Assembly: GCF_000019185.1 (NCBI RefSeq)
Contig: NC_010334.1
Span: 4,926,001 to 4,990,000, forward strand
Direction of reading: 5' to 3'
Source: Shewanella halifaxensis HAW-EB4
GTDB lineage: Bacteria; Pseudomonadota; Gammaproteobacteria; Enterobacterales; Shewanellaceae
DNA length: 64,000 nt
Shown: piece by piece, positions 24,364 through 33,853 of the stretch
Position numbering within the stretch: position 1 is the first letter of the stretch
Layout: each line of letters starts with the position of its first letter
Notes under the pieces: generated by a model
What the model saw: only the letters and a program-made list of their open reading frames with translations
Databases searched by the model: none
Told to the model about the DNA's origin: nothing
Translations under genes and position numbers: made by a program

Positions 24364-25938
24364 TCAAATCAAAGATACGGTCTCAATCTCACCAAACAGT
24401 TCATCTCGAAATTTCGGAGACTTCAATCTAAATGCATGCCCCTTATCAACTCTCCCACTGCCGTCTATTTCATAACCGCCACGCCAATCATAACGAACTA
24501 CGCCTTGCTCTATGAGAGAAAGGAATTGTGAAAATATCGGATTACTAGTTAATTCTAGCTTGTTATAGTTAAAATGATATTCTCCATCAATCAACGTTTC
24601 ATCAGCAATAATCCAAGCTGTATTAGGATGTTTTTCAATTAACCTTCCTTGTAGCTTTTCAAACAACCAAATAGCTGTAACCTCTTTCTTACTGCCAATT
24701 ACATGGTATTGAACGACTTGCTCAGCATCATAATCTACTTCAAGAAACAGCCCCTGAGGATTAGGTATGTTAGAAACTGTAACAAAAAGATCTTTATACC
24801 CTTGTCGCTGTTTATGCGTACTTAGATATCCATATGTTAGCATCATATCTCGCACCGACTTTATAGGACTAACATTCCAATCAGGCACTTGGGAAAATAA
24901 GGTGTCGGCGGTTTTACTACTGCTTCTTTTAGCTTTAAGTTCAATAGAACTTTTGTAATCCGCATCACTTCGGTTATTTATATCTAGCCCCAGTAAAAGC
25001 TCCAATGTATCACCAACATCTTTAGGGGATTTTTTACTTGGATTGCAACTTTTCACCCACCTCCCGCTGAACTGTTTTATTTCATTAATAAGTTCTTCAA
25101 CTAAATTGACATGACTAATAATCGAGCCAAATACACTTTCTAAATGAGCATCAGTACAAACAGGTTCAGTCAGTGGAATTATTACAGCAGTGTTTTCAAA
25201 GGTTGTTATATAGATTAACGTATCTTGTTCAATAGACTTTTTAAAACCCCAAGGCCAAAACCTAGGGTCACCTTTTTTATGAGGCTTTGCTTTAGGTCTA
25301 TAAAAGCTCGTTTTGATTAAATCATGGCCATCACGATTAAAAACCATTACATTTCTATAACTAATGTCACCATCAATCGCAGTTTCATAGTTAAAAATAT
25401 CGTTATCATAAAACATCTTACAGATTGGTTTGGAAGCATCTATTGTAGATTTATCCAGCATTGTAAAAGTGAGCCTAACCAAGCTGTAATTGTTACGAAT
25501 ATATTTCTGAACTTTTTTAATAAGTTCCTTTTCATTTCCATTAGGTAAAAATCTTTTGTTAGAGACTTGTTCCTGACAATTAATATTGTCGTCACTCATA
25601 TTGTTGTCCACTTTATTCTTCCTATGGATTAAAGCTGTGCGGTAATCACCTAATGGTGACGAGTGTTTCTCGATCACTCTAAAAATACTCGAATCTTCTG
25701 GCAAAGGGAGTAATGGCTCATTAAGCAACCTTCTCCATAAATCAGCCCACGTTAATGCGCCACTAGCTTGAGCAATAACTAATTTAGCTTGATAGTCATA
25801 AAGCTCATAATCAAGACCAACAATAATTGCCTTACCTTCAAACATATCTAAAGCTTTTTTTATCACAAAAAACCTCAATCTTTCATCGATATTCAATAAA
25901 AAGCTATTATCAAAAGAAAATAATTCAAGCCTATACAA
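24364..25938 (-). CDS. MvaI/BcnI-like type II restriction endonuclease
   Basis: A 524-aa protein. The C-terminal ~220 residues match MvaI/BcnI nucleases: GDTLELLLGLDINNRSDADY, then SSIELKAKR (acid ~D327, E333, K335) and TADTLFSQVPDW. These enzymes cut as monomers at CC(W/S)GG-type sites. The first ~290 residues are extra compared with the ~240-aa enzymes and are not recognised, so this is an extended form. The TTG start at 25938 overlaps the integrase stop by 8 bp, but no strong Shine-Dalgarno is visible, so the start is uncertain. It is transcribed with the integrase and convergent with its methyltransferase. Confidence 0.75.
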   Translation of the reverse strand: MYRLELFSFDNSFLLNIDERLRFFVIKKALDMFEGKAIIVGLDYELYDYQAKLVIAQASGALTWADLWRRLLNEPLLPLPEDSSIFRVIEKHSSPLGDYRTALIHRKNKVDNNMSDDNINCQEQVSNKRFLPNGNEKELIKKVQKYIRNNYSLVRLTFTMLDKSTIDASKPICKMFYDNDIFNYETAIDGDISYRNVMVFNRDGHDLIKTSFYRPKAKPHKKGDPRFWPWGFKKSIEQDTLIYITTFENTAVIIPLTEPVCTDAHLESVFGSIISHVNLVEELINEIKQFSGRWVKSCNPSKKSPKDVGDTLELLLGLDINNRSDADYKSSIELKAKRSSSKTADTLFSQVPDWNVSPIKSVRDMMLTYGYLSTHKQRQGYKDLFVTVSNIPNPQGLFLEVDYDAEQVVQYHVIGSKKEVTAIWLFEKLQGRLIEKHPNTAWIIADETLIDGEYHFNYNKLELTSNPIFSQFLSLIEQGVVRYDWRGGYEIDGSGRVDKGHAFRLKSPKFRDELFGEIETVSLI

Positions 25939-27694
25939 ATAACAGGTCTACTACTGGCAACACATGTTTAAGTTCAGTCGACTTGTGGGTGTAGTTGCTA
26001 GTGATTCCAAATGAACTAATCTCATGACCTACTACCTGTTGGAGTAAGTTCACCTGTACACCTTCGTTCATCAGTTTGGTAATGAAGGTATGACGAAAGC
26101 TATGGAACGAGCGGATATGTCCCAGCTCATTAATCGAATTGATTTCAATATTCTGCATCTGCCTTGCAAACCATGCCGTCACCACCTCACGATTATTAAC
26201 CCTATCGAATACCCTCTCCTTACAGGATTCGACGTACTCGATAAAGCCAGCATTAATCAAATCCATGTGTAACGGGATCTTCCGCTTGGCATTCTCTGTT
26301 TTAAGCTTTTGGCTCTCATGCTCATCAGTAATTAGCAGGTAATGGCGTTTGGTTGCCGTATCAAACTTAACGTCTTCTTTACGTAGCTGAACCAACTCAC
26401 CACGTCTTGCTCCGGTATAGATGCCAAGATAGATCATCCACTTTCGCCAAACCTGCTTTTCGTCATCAGCAGCCTTTAGGAAGACTTGCAGTTCGATATC
26501 GTCAAATACGCCACGAGTTCTTGATTTGTACTCGCGCTTAATCGAACAAGGTGAAGCGTTGATATAACCGATAGTGTCACGCTTAGCGTAGGCAAATACT
26601 CCTTGCAGCCATTTATAGAAGTGGCTGACCGATTTAGGAGAGATCATATCCTCTTCAGGCACATCGACTTCTAAACGCTCAGCCCAAGACATCTTGCTAT
26701 ACGGTGCAATATTCATCTTCGGAAGTTCAAAGCAGCGATCAATAAATCGTCCAATATCTTTAGGAGAATAAAGGTCAATAGGCTTATCTTCAGTCAGGGA
26801 TTGCCACACCACATACTTTCTAGCGTAGTCTTGCTGTACCTTGTCAGCTAATTTCTCTTTCTTAATTTTATGCTGTAAAAATTCAGCATAAACTGCCGAA
26901 AAATGTGGAGCACTACTAACTACATCTATTTTAGTTTTAGCTTCACTCGCTACAACCGTGGGAGTTTGAAGTAATTGAGTTAATTCACGCTCTTTAACTC
27001 CATCTTCACAAACAACGGTTTCAATCAATGTGTTTCGAATCTGAGATGAAGTTCTAAGCTTACTAAGCAATACTTGAAACTCTAGAGATTGCTCATCAAA
27101 ACAGAGGTTATGCTTAGCTAAAATCTCCTTCGCAGTCTCTGCTAACCCGTCAACATTGAAGTCTTCATCAGAGGCTGTAAATCGAATGAGAATACTTGCT
27201 AGATACTGTAGAAAGGCAGACATATCCTCATTCGATATGCTATCCATCACCTCATATAGCTTTTCTCCTACAGGCATTCCACAAGCATTATTTCCTAATG
27301 AGGCTAGCATGTGATGAAAACGCTCAGGAAAGTCTATTGGGCAATTTCTTCCTAGTACCTTAAGCATATGGACATTACTGGTATAGGATTGCTCTAATTC
27401 AGCAATGATAGGGTCAATGTGATGCATTGTGAGCTTTTCTTGCATGCTTATTTTAAATCCATTAACTAAGCGGCGAATTTCATCAGTTTCATGCTTTTGA
27501 TAAGTCTGCACAAGCTTTTTTAGCTTAGTTACTTCGAGACTTATTTTCTTCCATGAAACAATGGCTTCGCTAAACTCTGTCGATTTAAGACTTAGGGAGA
27601 ATTGATGCTTGATTCGATGTCTGCGCAATACAAAGCGGAAATAATAGGTGTTATTACGAAGGTATAGATGCTTGAATCCATGAACTGATTTCAT
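25931..27694 (-). CDS. Large tyrosine integrase of the rnpB island
   Basis: A 587-aa phage-type integrase. The N-terminus (SVHGFKHLYLRNNTYYFRFV) is DUF6538-like. The catalytic part shows R in GIYTGARRGELVQL, K in ENAKRKIPLH, HSFRHTFITKL, VVGHE and the tyrosine in SNYTHKSTELKH. The ATG at 27694 is preferred; the longer frame from 27853 would read through the TGTAACA boxes, the terminator hairpin and the attachment core. Position beside rnpB and direction into the island are typical of an integrase next to its att site. It overlaps the restriction gene by 8 bp. Confidence 0.9.
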   Translation of the reverse strand: MKSVHGFKHLYLRNNTYYFRFVLRRHRIKHQFSLSLKSTEFSEAIVSWKKISLEVTKLKKLVQTYQKHETDEIRRLVNGFKISMQEKLTMHHIDPIIAELEQSYTSNVHMLKVLGRNCPIDFPERFHHMLASLGNNACGMPVGEKLYEVMDSISNEDMSAFLQYLASILIRFTASDEDFNVDGLAETAKEILAKHNLCFDEQSLEFQVLLSKLRTSSQIRNTLIETVVCEDGVKERELTQLLQTPTVVASEAKTKIDVVSSAPHFSAVYAEFLQHKIKKEKLADKVQQDYARKYVVWQSLTEDKPIDLYSPKDIGRFIDRCFELPKMNIAPYSKMSWAERLEVDVPEEDMISPKSVSHFYKWLQGVFAYAKRDTIGYINASPCSIKREYKSRTRGVFDDIELQVFLKAADDEKQVWRKWMIYLGIYTGARRGELVQLRKEDVKFDTATKRHYLLITDEHESQKLKTENAKRKIPLHMDLINAGFIEYVESCKERVFDRVNNREVVTAWFARQMQNIEINSINELGHIRSFHSFRHTFITKLMNEGVQVNLLQQVVGHEISSFGITSNYTHKSTELKHVLPVVDLLFV

Positions 27695-27757
27695 GATAAG
27701 CACCTCAAGATATAACGGAGATTCTGAAGTGTTCTTTGAATAAGATTTTGAAAAGCG

Positions 27758-27788
27758 TGTAACAAGAGGTGTAACACACCGTGTAACA
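27758..27788 (+). repeat. Three TGTAACA boxes at 12-bp spacing (right arm sites)
   Basis: TGTAACA occurs at 27758, 27770 and 27782, with five variable bases between copies, matching the left-end array at 4650-4680 in sequence, spacing and strand. It lies between the integrase start and the core at 27861. Confidence 0.7.
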
Positions 27789-27814
27789 GGTGAGATAATT
27801 TGAAATGAGAAATC

Positions 27815-27845
27815 AGACAACTGCTTGCAGAACAAGCAGTTGTCT
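27815..27845 (-). terminator. Island-supplied terminator for rnpB
   Basis: AGACAACTGCTTG and CAAGCAGTTGTCT form a perfect 13-bp stem around CAGAA. On the minus strand it follows the rnpB 3' end by about 10 bases and precedes GATTTCTCATTT. It replaces the native terminator, now at 4528-4558. Confidence 0.65.
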
Positions 27846-27850
27846 TCATC

Positions 27851-28202
<352 letters not shown>

Positions 28203-28296
28203 CGCGGATTATAGCCTAAGCTCAAGCAACAAACCAAGGACTTTCACAAATCAGCTTAACTCAAGGGTGAATCTATTAGCGATCTATCGCTAAAAG

Positions 28297-29139
28297 TTAA
28301 AGCCCTATAGATAATCCGTGCTTATAAAGTGCGTTCTTTTTAATGTCGTAAATCTGCCCTGCAACCGCCGCAGCTTTTTTCAGTGGCAGCTCTTCACACA
28401 ACAATTTAAGCGTATTAATCACCGTAGGCGAAAACTCTGATTCTTCGTCGCTGCGATGACCATGACACATCAACACGATTTCACCGCGCTGCTGATTAGG
28501 ATCATCTTTAACGGTTTGCAGTACTTCACCTGCGGGGCCAGATAAGAAAGTCTCAAAGGTTTTAGTGACTTCTCGAGCCATCACAATTTCACGATCTGCG
28601 CCTAACGCCTCAACGAGTGATTCTAGGCTGTGAACGATACGATGCGGTGACTCATAAAAGATTAACGTACGAGGATCATCTTTCAGTGCAGTCAGCTTAT
28701 CAAATCGAGCTTTCTCTTTTGACGGCAAGAAACCTTCAAACGTGAAACGATCAGAGGGTAAACCTGAAGCACTTAATGCCGTAATCGCAGCACATGGGCC
28801 TGGTAGTGGGATCACATTAAAGCCCGCTTCACGCACTTGCTTAACTAAGTGGTAGCCAGGATCTGAGATCAGCGGTGTGCCCGCATCAGAGATCAAAGCA
28901 ACTGCTTCGCCATTACCCAGTTTTTGAATGATCCACTGCGCTCGGTCACGTTCATTATGATCGTGCAAAGCCGTTTTACGGGTCTCGATACCGAAGTGAC
29001 TCAGCAATTTTCCACTATGACGGGTGTCTTCACAGGCGATAAGCGATACTTGATTAAGTACCTCTATTGCACGGCTACTGATGTCCCCTAGATTCCCAAT
29101 TGGTGTGGGAACAATGTAAAGCGCGACCGACAGGTCCAT
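28297..29139 (-). CDS. rsmI: 16S rRNA (cytidine1402-2'-O)-methyltransferase
   Basis: Methylates the ribose of C1402 in the decoding centre of 16S rRNA, using SAM. The sequence shows the tetrapyrrole-methylase-like fold of RsmI: LYIVPTPIGNLGDIS at the N-terminus, LIACEDTRHSGKLL, LISDAGTPLISDPG (SAM-binding) and VIPLPGPCAA, then TFEGFLPSKEKAR. About 280 aa, normal length. The ATG at 29139 has AGAGG upstream; the longer frame to 29166 lacks this. It is divergent from lpoA, as in other gammaproteobacteria. Confidence 0.94.
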   Translation of the reverse strand: MDLSVALYIVPTPIGNLGDISSRAIEVLNQVSLIACEDTRHSGKLLSHFGIETRKTALHDHNERDRAQWIIQKLGNGEAVALISDAGTPLISDPGYHLVKQVREAGFNVIPLPGPCAAITALSASGLPSDRFTFEGFLPSKEKARFDKLTALKDDPRTLIFYESPHRIVHSLESLVEALGADREIVMAREVTKTFETFLSGPAGEVLQTVKDDPNQQRGEIVLMCHGHRSDEESEFSPTVINTLKLLCEELPLKKAAAVAGQIYDIKKNALYKHGLSIGL

Positions 29140-29241
29140 AACTACCTCTGTATTGAGTGTTGGCAAGAGTTTCTAACAATACTTTCGCCAAGCGGAAGAG
29201 CAGGTTAAACTATTAGCAGCATCTTACCAGAGTGAAGACCC

Positions 29242-31116
29242 GTGTTAAAAAGACTGAATACAACAAAATTTATTTCTATCGCGATTTTATCAGCGGTTTT
29301 GTTCGGTTGCGGCACGACGACTGCACCGGTAAAGACTGAAAAGACTCAAGTTTCTTTATCCGTAGTGACCGAGACGTCATCACAATACTTGGCGCTTGCT
29401 GCCAAAGAAAAAAATAAAGAAACCCGCGATAAATATGTTTTACTCGCCGCGCACGCCTTCATCAACGAAGGTAATGCCAGCGCTGCCGATAAAGCATTGA
29501 AGTCAATCTCACAGGATATCAGCCAAAAAACAGAGCTACTTGCCGAGCATATTTACCTTTCCGCTCGAGTATTAGAGATGACATCGACCTATGATCATGC
29601 TCTACAGGTTCTTAATTATCCAAGCAACTGGACGCTGCCTGACTGGCAATGGGTAAGTTATTACCAATTTAAGGCTCATCTGTATCAATTGATTAATCAG
29701 CCAATCGATCAAGTTAGACAATTAAGCTTACTGAGTCAGTATTTACCTGCCTCACAGGCTCAGGAAGTCAACGACACCATTTGGCGCTCGCTACAGCTGA
29801 TTAATGAACAAACTCTATTAAGCTTTAGCAACGACACCTCTAACCCCATTTTTGCGGGTTGGGTACAACTGGCATATATCGCCAAGCACTATGCCGTTGA
29901 CCCTAACGACTTAGTGCGCCACCTAGGCAGCTGGCAACAGCTTAACCCGCATCATCCCGCTGCGGCAAAACTACCAACAGATTTGGAAAAGGCGCTCAAT
30001 ACTCAGCCTTACCAGCCAAAGAATATTGCCGTATTACTGCCATTAACTGGCTCGCGTGCAACGGTGGCGAACACAGTAAAGCAAGGCATTATTGCTAACT
30101 ATATGGCTACGGGTGACGACAGCGTTACACTCAACTTTTTCGATACCGCAACGGGTGCACAAGCCGCTTACCAGCAAGCGGTTGCGGCAGGTGCCGAATT
30201 TATTATCGGTCCACTATTGCAGTCTGAAGTCGAGCAGTTACAGAATATGACTGCTGTAGGTGAAGCCGTTAGCACGGCTGGAGAGACAGCAGCTGTGAGC
30301 CCTGTTGCAAGTAAGACCATCCCACAACTTTACTTGAACCATATCGATACCTTTACGCCCGACCCTGATAAGTTTTTCTTTGCCTTGTCGCCTACTGATG
30401 AAGCAATTGATGCAGCCCAGCGTCTATACAACGACGGTATTGAGCAACCATTACTATTAGTCAGCAACGATGCTGTTGGCCACCGCATGGCGGAAAGCTT
30501 TAATAAGGCTTGGCAAACCCTGACCAATAATCCTGCCGAAATCCATTACTATGACGGCGGTGATAAGATGAAAGTCACCGTACAAAAAGCCTTAGGCGTT
30601 ATCGATAGTAAAGAACGTATTGCGCGTATTAAGGCGATCCTGACACCTAAGATTGAAGCCGACTTTCGCTCTCGCCGTGATATCGATGCGATTTACATGA
30701 TCTCTGCTAGCCAAGATTTAGCGCTACTTAAGCCCTTTATCGACGTTAATTTCAGCGTGTTCGCCGATCCGGTTCCGCTCTATACCACCAGCCGTAGTCG
30801 AGTTGAAGGTAACAGTCGCGAAACCGCCGAAGAACTAAATAACCTCACTATCAGCGACATTCCTTGGTTGATCACTCCTAATACCGAAACCCAGATGGTC
30901 AACGAGTTATGGCCTAACTGGAGTAATGGCCGTAAGCGCCTATTTATTATGGGCTATGATGCATTGGATTTAGTGGGTAAACTGGCCCAGATGCGCGCCC
31001 TGCCGGGCTATCAATTTACTGGTCGCAGCGGTATGTTATCGGTGCAGCCTGACGGCACATTGCATCGCCAACTCAGCTGGGGCCGTTATCAAAGAGGTAA
31101 CTTGCGTCCGCTATAA
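29242..31116 (+). CDS. lpoA: Penicillin-binding protein activator lipoprotein LpoA
   Basis: An outer-membrane lipoprotein that reaches through the periplasm to activate PBP1a. GTG start at 29242. A lipoprotein signal ends in AVLFGCG (the lipobox cysteine). Residues ~40-250 are TPR-like helical repeats, and the C-terminal ~370 residues have the periplasmic-binding-protein fold (NIAVLLPLTGSRATVANTVK, then FIIGPLLQSEVE). The 624-aa length fits. Its partner, mrcA (PBP1a), is also in this window at 47553. It is followed by yraN, diaA and dolP, the usual order. Confidence 0.93.
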   Translation: MLKRLNTTKFISIAILSAVLFGCGTTTAPVKTEKTQVSLSVVTETSSQYLALAAKEKNKETRDKYVLLAAHAFINEGNASAADKALKSISQDISQKTELLAEHIYLSARVLEMTSTYDHALQVLNYPSNWTLPDWQWVSYYQFKAHLYQLINQPIDQVRQLSLLSQYLPASQAQEVNDTIWRSLQLINEQTLLSFSNDTSNPIFAGWVQLAYIAKHYAVDPNDLVRHLGSWQQLNPHHPAAAKLPTDLEKALNTQPYQPKNIAVLLPLTGSRATVANTVKQGIIANYMATGDDSVTLNFFDTATGAQAAYQQAVAAGAEFIIGPLLQSEVEQLQNMTAVGEAVSTAGETAAVSPVASKTIPQLYLNHIDTFTPDPDKFFFALSPTDEAIDAAQRLYNDGIEQPLLLVSNDAVGHRMAESFNKAWQTLTNNPAEIHYYDGGDKMKVTVQKALGVIDSKERIARIKAILTPKIEADFRSRRDIDAIYMISASQDLALLKPFIDVNFSVFADPVPLYTTSRSRVEGNSRETAEELNNLTISDIPWLITPNTETQMVNELWPNWSNGRKRLFIMGYDALDLVGKLAQMRALPGYQFTGRSGMLSVQPDGTLHRQLSWGRYQRGNLRPL

Positions 31117-31226
31117 AACCGATGTCGTAAATTTTTAATAAACTTTACAGTTAAATACGTCGAGGAAAATAGTCTCGGCTAGCGCTTTAAGATATATTCA
31201 AATTGACGCGACAAGGATGAGCGAAT

Positions 31227-31568
31227 TTGACTGCAGATAACCCAAATCAAGGCCAGATTGCCGAACATGCAGCACGGCAATATTTGCAACAACGCGGGCT
31301 AATCTTTGTCGAACAAAACGTGCGATACCGTTTTGGTGAAATCGACATTGTGATGAAAGACGGCAGCGATTGGGTTTTCGTTGAGGTAAAATACCGCTCT
31401 GCATCTCAATACGGTGGTGCAGTGAATTCGTTGAGCGCTGCGCAAGCTGGGCGAATTAGAAAAGCTGCGAGCCATTACATACAGTTAAATCGAATCGATG
31501 CCATATGTCGTTTCGATGTCATTGCGGCCGATCCTCAAGGGATCCAGTGGATCCGCGATGCATTTTAA
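31227..31568 (+). CDS. yraN: UPF0102 nuclease-fold protein YraN
   Basis: A 113-aa UPF0102 protein of the restriction-endonuclease-like fold. It has the family motifs GQIAEHAARQYLQQRGLIF, NVRYRFGEIDIVMKDG and VFVEVKYRS (acid...E-x-K), with INRIDAICRFDVIA-like sequence at the end (here LNRIDAICRFDVIAAD). The start is TTG at 31227 with AAGGA about 12 bases upstream; the nearby ATG is out of frame. Cellular role is unclear; a function in DNA processing is suggested by the fold. Confidence 0.9.
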   Translation: MTADNPNQGQIAEHAARQYLQQRGLIFVEQNVRYRFGEIDIVMKDGSDWVFVEVKYRSASQYGGAVNSLSAAQAGRIRKAASHYIQLNRIDAICRFDVIAADPQGIQWIRDAF

Positions 31569-31632
31569 ATAGTTTAATTTTCATATGTACCACCCTGCCA
31601 AAAGTGGGCATAAATAAACATAGGGTTTATCC

Positions 31633-32226
31633 ATGTTAGAACGCATTAAAGACAGCTTTACAGAGTCAATTCAAACTAAGATTGATGCTTCTGAAGCACT
31701 ACCAGAATCCATTGCCAAAGCCGCTGAGATGATGGTGCACTGCCTGCTTAGTGGTAACAAAATCTTAGCTTGTGGTAACGGCGGTAGCGCCGGTGATGCA
31801 CAGCACTTTTCTGCGGAGCTATTAAACCGCTATGAAATTGAGCGTCCACCACTACCCGCAATCGCGCTTAGCTGCGACACTTCAACAATCACTGCGATTG
31901 CTAACGATTACAGCTACGATGAGATCTTCTCTAAGCAGATCATGGCACTGGGTCAACCTGGAGATATCTTACTGGCGATCTCAACCAGTGGTAACTCTGG
32001 CAACGTCATTAAAGCCATGGAAGCAGCCCTTAGCCGTGACATGACGATTGTATCGTTAACCGGTAAAGATGGCGGCGCTATGGCTGGTCTACTTAGCGTC
32101 AATGACGTTGAGATCCGAGTGCCATCAAATGTTACTGCCCGTATTCAAGAGGTTCACCTGCTAGCGATTCATTGTCTGTGTGACAACATCGACCACACGC
32201 TATTCCCGCAGGACGAACAGGCATGA
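31633..32226 (+). CDS. diaA: DnaA initiator-associating SIS-domain protein DiaA
   Basis: Binds DnaA and promotes timely initiation at oriC; related to phosphoheptose isomerase GmhA. The SIS-domain signatures are ILACGNGGSAGDAQHFSAEL and ILLAISTSGNSGNVIKAM. The 197-aa length matches. It sits between yraN and dolP and overlaps the latter by 4 bp (ATGA), which is the standard context for DiaA rather than GmhA. Confidence 0.93.
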   Translation: MLERIKDSFTESIQTKIDASEALPESIAKAAEMMVHCLLSGNKILACGNGGSAGDAQHFSAELLNRYEIERPPLPAIALSCDTSTITAIANDYSYDEIFSKQIMALGQPGDILLAISTSGNSGNVIKAMEAALSRDMTIVSLTGKDGGAMAGLLSVNDVEIRVPSNVTARIQEVHLLAIHCLCDNIDHTLFPQDEQA

Positions 32227-32792
32227 GAGCACTGCTCCCATTAATCGCTATTGTGTTAATGCTACAAGGCTGTGCAGGTGCCGTTATGGTCGGCGCAGTA
32301 GGCGGCGCAATGATGGTTAATGACGAGCGCAGCTTTAAGACTCAGATAGATGACACCAACGCCGATTTTAATATCTCCAGTGCGTTGGCTTCTCATGATG
32401 ACTTAAATAATCAGGCGAATATCAGCGGCATTGTCATGAATTCTAACGTATTGATGATAGGTCAAGCGCCAAACTCAATGCTACGCGATAAAGCCATTCG
32501 TATTGTTAAAGAGTTAAAGATTGGCGGTAAGATCCATAACCAGATCCGTATCGGTAACCCAACCTCATTCACTACGCGTAGCAACGACACCTGGATCACC
32601 ACTAAGGTGAAGGGTCGTATGCTCAATGAAAAAGGGTTAGATGTGACCAATATTAAGGTCGTCACCGAAAATGGTGAGGTGTTCTTAATCGGATATGTTG
32701 AGCGTGCTCAAGCCGATTTAGCCGTGGAAGTGGCTCGCAATACCGCAGGCGTGCGCAAAGTGATTAAGGTGTTTGAATACACAGACTCTTAA
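32223..32792 (+). CDS. dolP: Division/outer-membrane lipoprotein with two BON domains
   Basis: An outer-membrane lipoprotein of the DolP (YraP) family, involved in envelope integrity and BAM quality control. The signal MRALLPLIAIVLMLQGCAG ends in a lipobox cysteine. Two BON domains follow (about 50-110 and 120-188), with NISGIVMNSNVLMIGQAPN and NIKVVTENGEVFLIGYVERA-type cores. It starts in ATGA overlap with diaA. Confidence 0.93.
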   Translation: MRALLPLIAIVLMLQGCAGAVMVGAVGGAMMVNDERSFKTQIDDTNADFNISSALASHDDLNNQANISGIVMNSNVLMIGQAPNSMLRDKAIRIVKELKIGGKIHNQIRIGNPTSFTTRSNDTWITTKVKGRMLNEKGLDVTNIKVVTENGEVFLIGYVERAQADLAVEVARNTAGVRKVIKVFEYTDS

Positions 32793-32824
32793 TCACCAAG
32801 CCCCACACCCAACGCTTAGAAGAA

Positions 32825-33709
32825 TCATCCAACCTTTTGTTCGATGATTTTTTTTGGTCTTAAATTAGCCATGCGCGCTGCTACCCAAGGAATAATTAGC
32901 GATGGCAACACAATAAAGCCCGCACCAACCCAACTTAAACCGTCTAGCCACTCGTCAAACAGCAGCCAGCCAAACAATACACAAAATAGTAGGCCAGTGT
33001 ATTCAGCTATGGCTATCTGGCTCGCCTGCGCTTTACGGTAAGCCAATACGCATAACCAGTGATATGCCAGTAAGAAGCTGTTACTGAGCGCTGCTATGCC
33101 GATAAGCCCCCAGCTTACACCTTCGAAACCCTGTACCAACACCATAATAAATGTGAGTGGAATACTGAGCATGTTGTAGAGCATTAAAGTCACACTTGGA
33201 TTCTCAGTGTCTGGCAGTTTCCGTAGGGCTAACTGGTTAATCGCGAAGCTAAAGGCTGAGATCAGCACTGCGATACCAAATATATTAATTTCACTGGGTC
33301 GCAGTAAAATTAAAATACCAATGAAGCCCAAAACAGTGGCTAACCACTGAGTCGCGGTCACTTTCTCTTTTAGAAAAATCGAGCCCATCAGTACTATCAT
33401 CAAAGGTGCAGAAAAGAATAATGAACTAACCGTCGCGATAGGTAAGGACATCAGTCCCATGATCAAACATACCGCGCCTAATGCACCGGTATTCGATCGA
33501 AATAAATGTACTTTCAGGTGCTGAGTCGTAGGTCTTTTGGCGTAAAACCACAAAGGCAACAACATCAATACCGATAGGATCTGCCGTATTAACAAGAACG
33601 TTGCGGCATTACTTCCTTCAGGCATCCATTTAATGGAAACATCATAGAGCGCGCTAAAAAGGTTGCCAAAAACGAGGATTGCCATCGCAATCATGACATT
33701 GGATTTCAT
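32825..33709 (-). CDS. EamA/DMT-family membrane transporter
   Basis: A 294-aa inner-membrane protein with about ten hydrophobic segments in two EamA repeats, typical of drug/metabolite exporters. The first repeat has SNAATFLLIRQILSVLMLLP, and the second starts with INQLALRKL. The substrate is unknown. It is divergent from a LysR-type regulator 144 bp away, which is a candidate to control it. It converges on dolP. Confidence 0.88.
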   Translation of the reverse strand: MKSNVMIAMAILVFGNLFSALYDVSIKWMPEGSNAATFLLIRQILSVLMLLPLWFYAKRPTTQHLKVHLFRSNTGALGAVCLIMGLMSLPIATVSSLFFSAPLMIVLMGSIFLKEKVTATQWLATVLGFIGILILLRPSEINIFGIAVLISAFSFAINQLALRKLPDTENPSVTLMLYNMLSIPLTFIMVLVQGFEGVSWGLIGIAALSNSFLLAYHWLCVLAYRKAQASQIAIAEYTGLLFCVLFGWLLFDEWLDGLSWVGAGFIVLPSLIIPWVAARMANLRPKKIIEQKVG

Positions 33710-33853
33710 CTATTTTTCCACAGTACAACTGAATATGCGCGCATGATATATCCCGCAAAAGACAAACTAAAATGATGTTTTTTCGTCAATCATGAATTAA
33801 ATTAATACTATGATAAAGATCACCTATTAAATTCATACATTGAGCGAATCACT

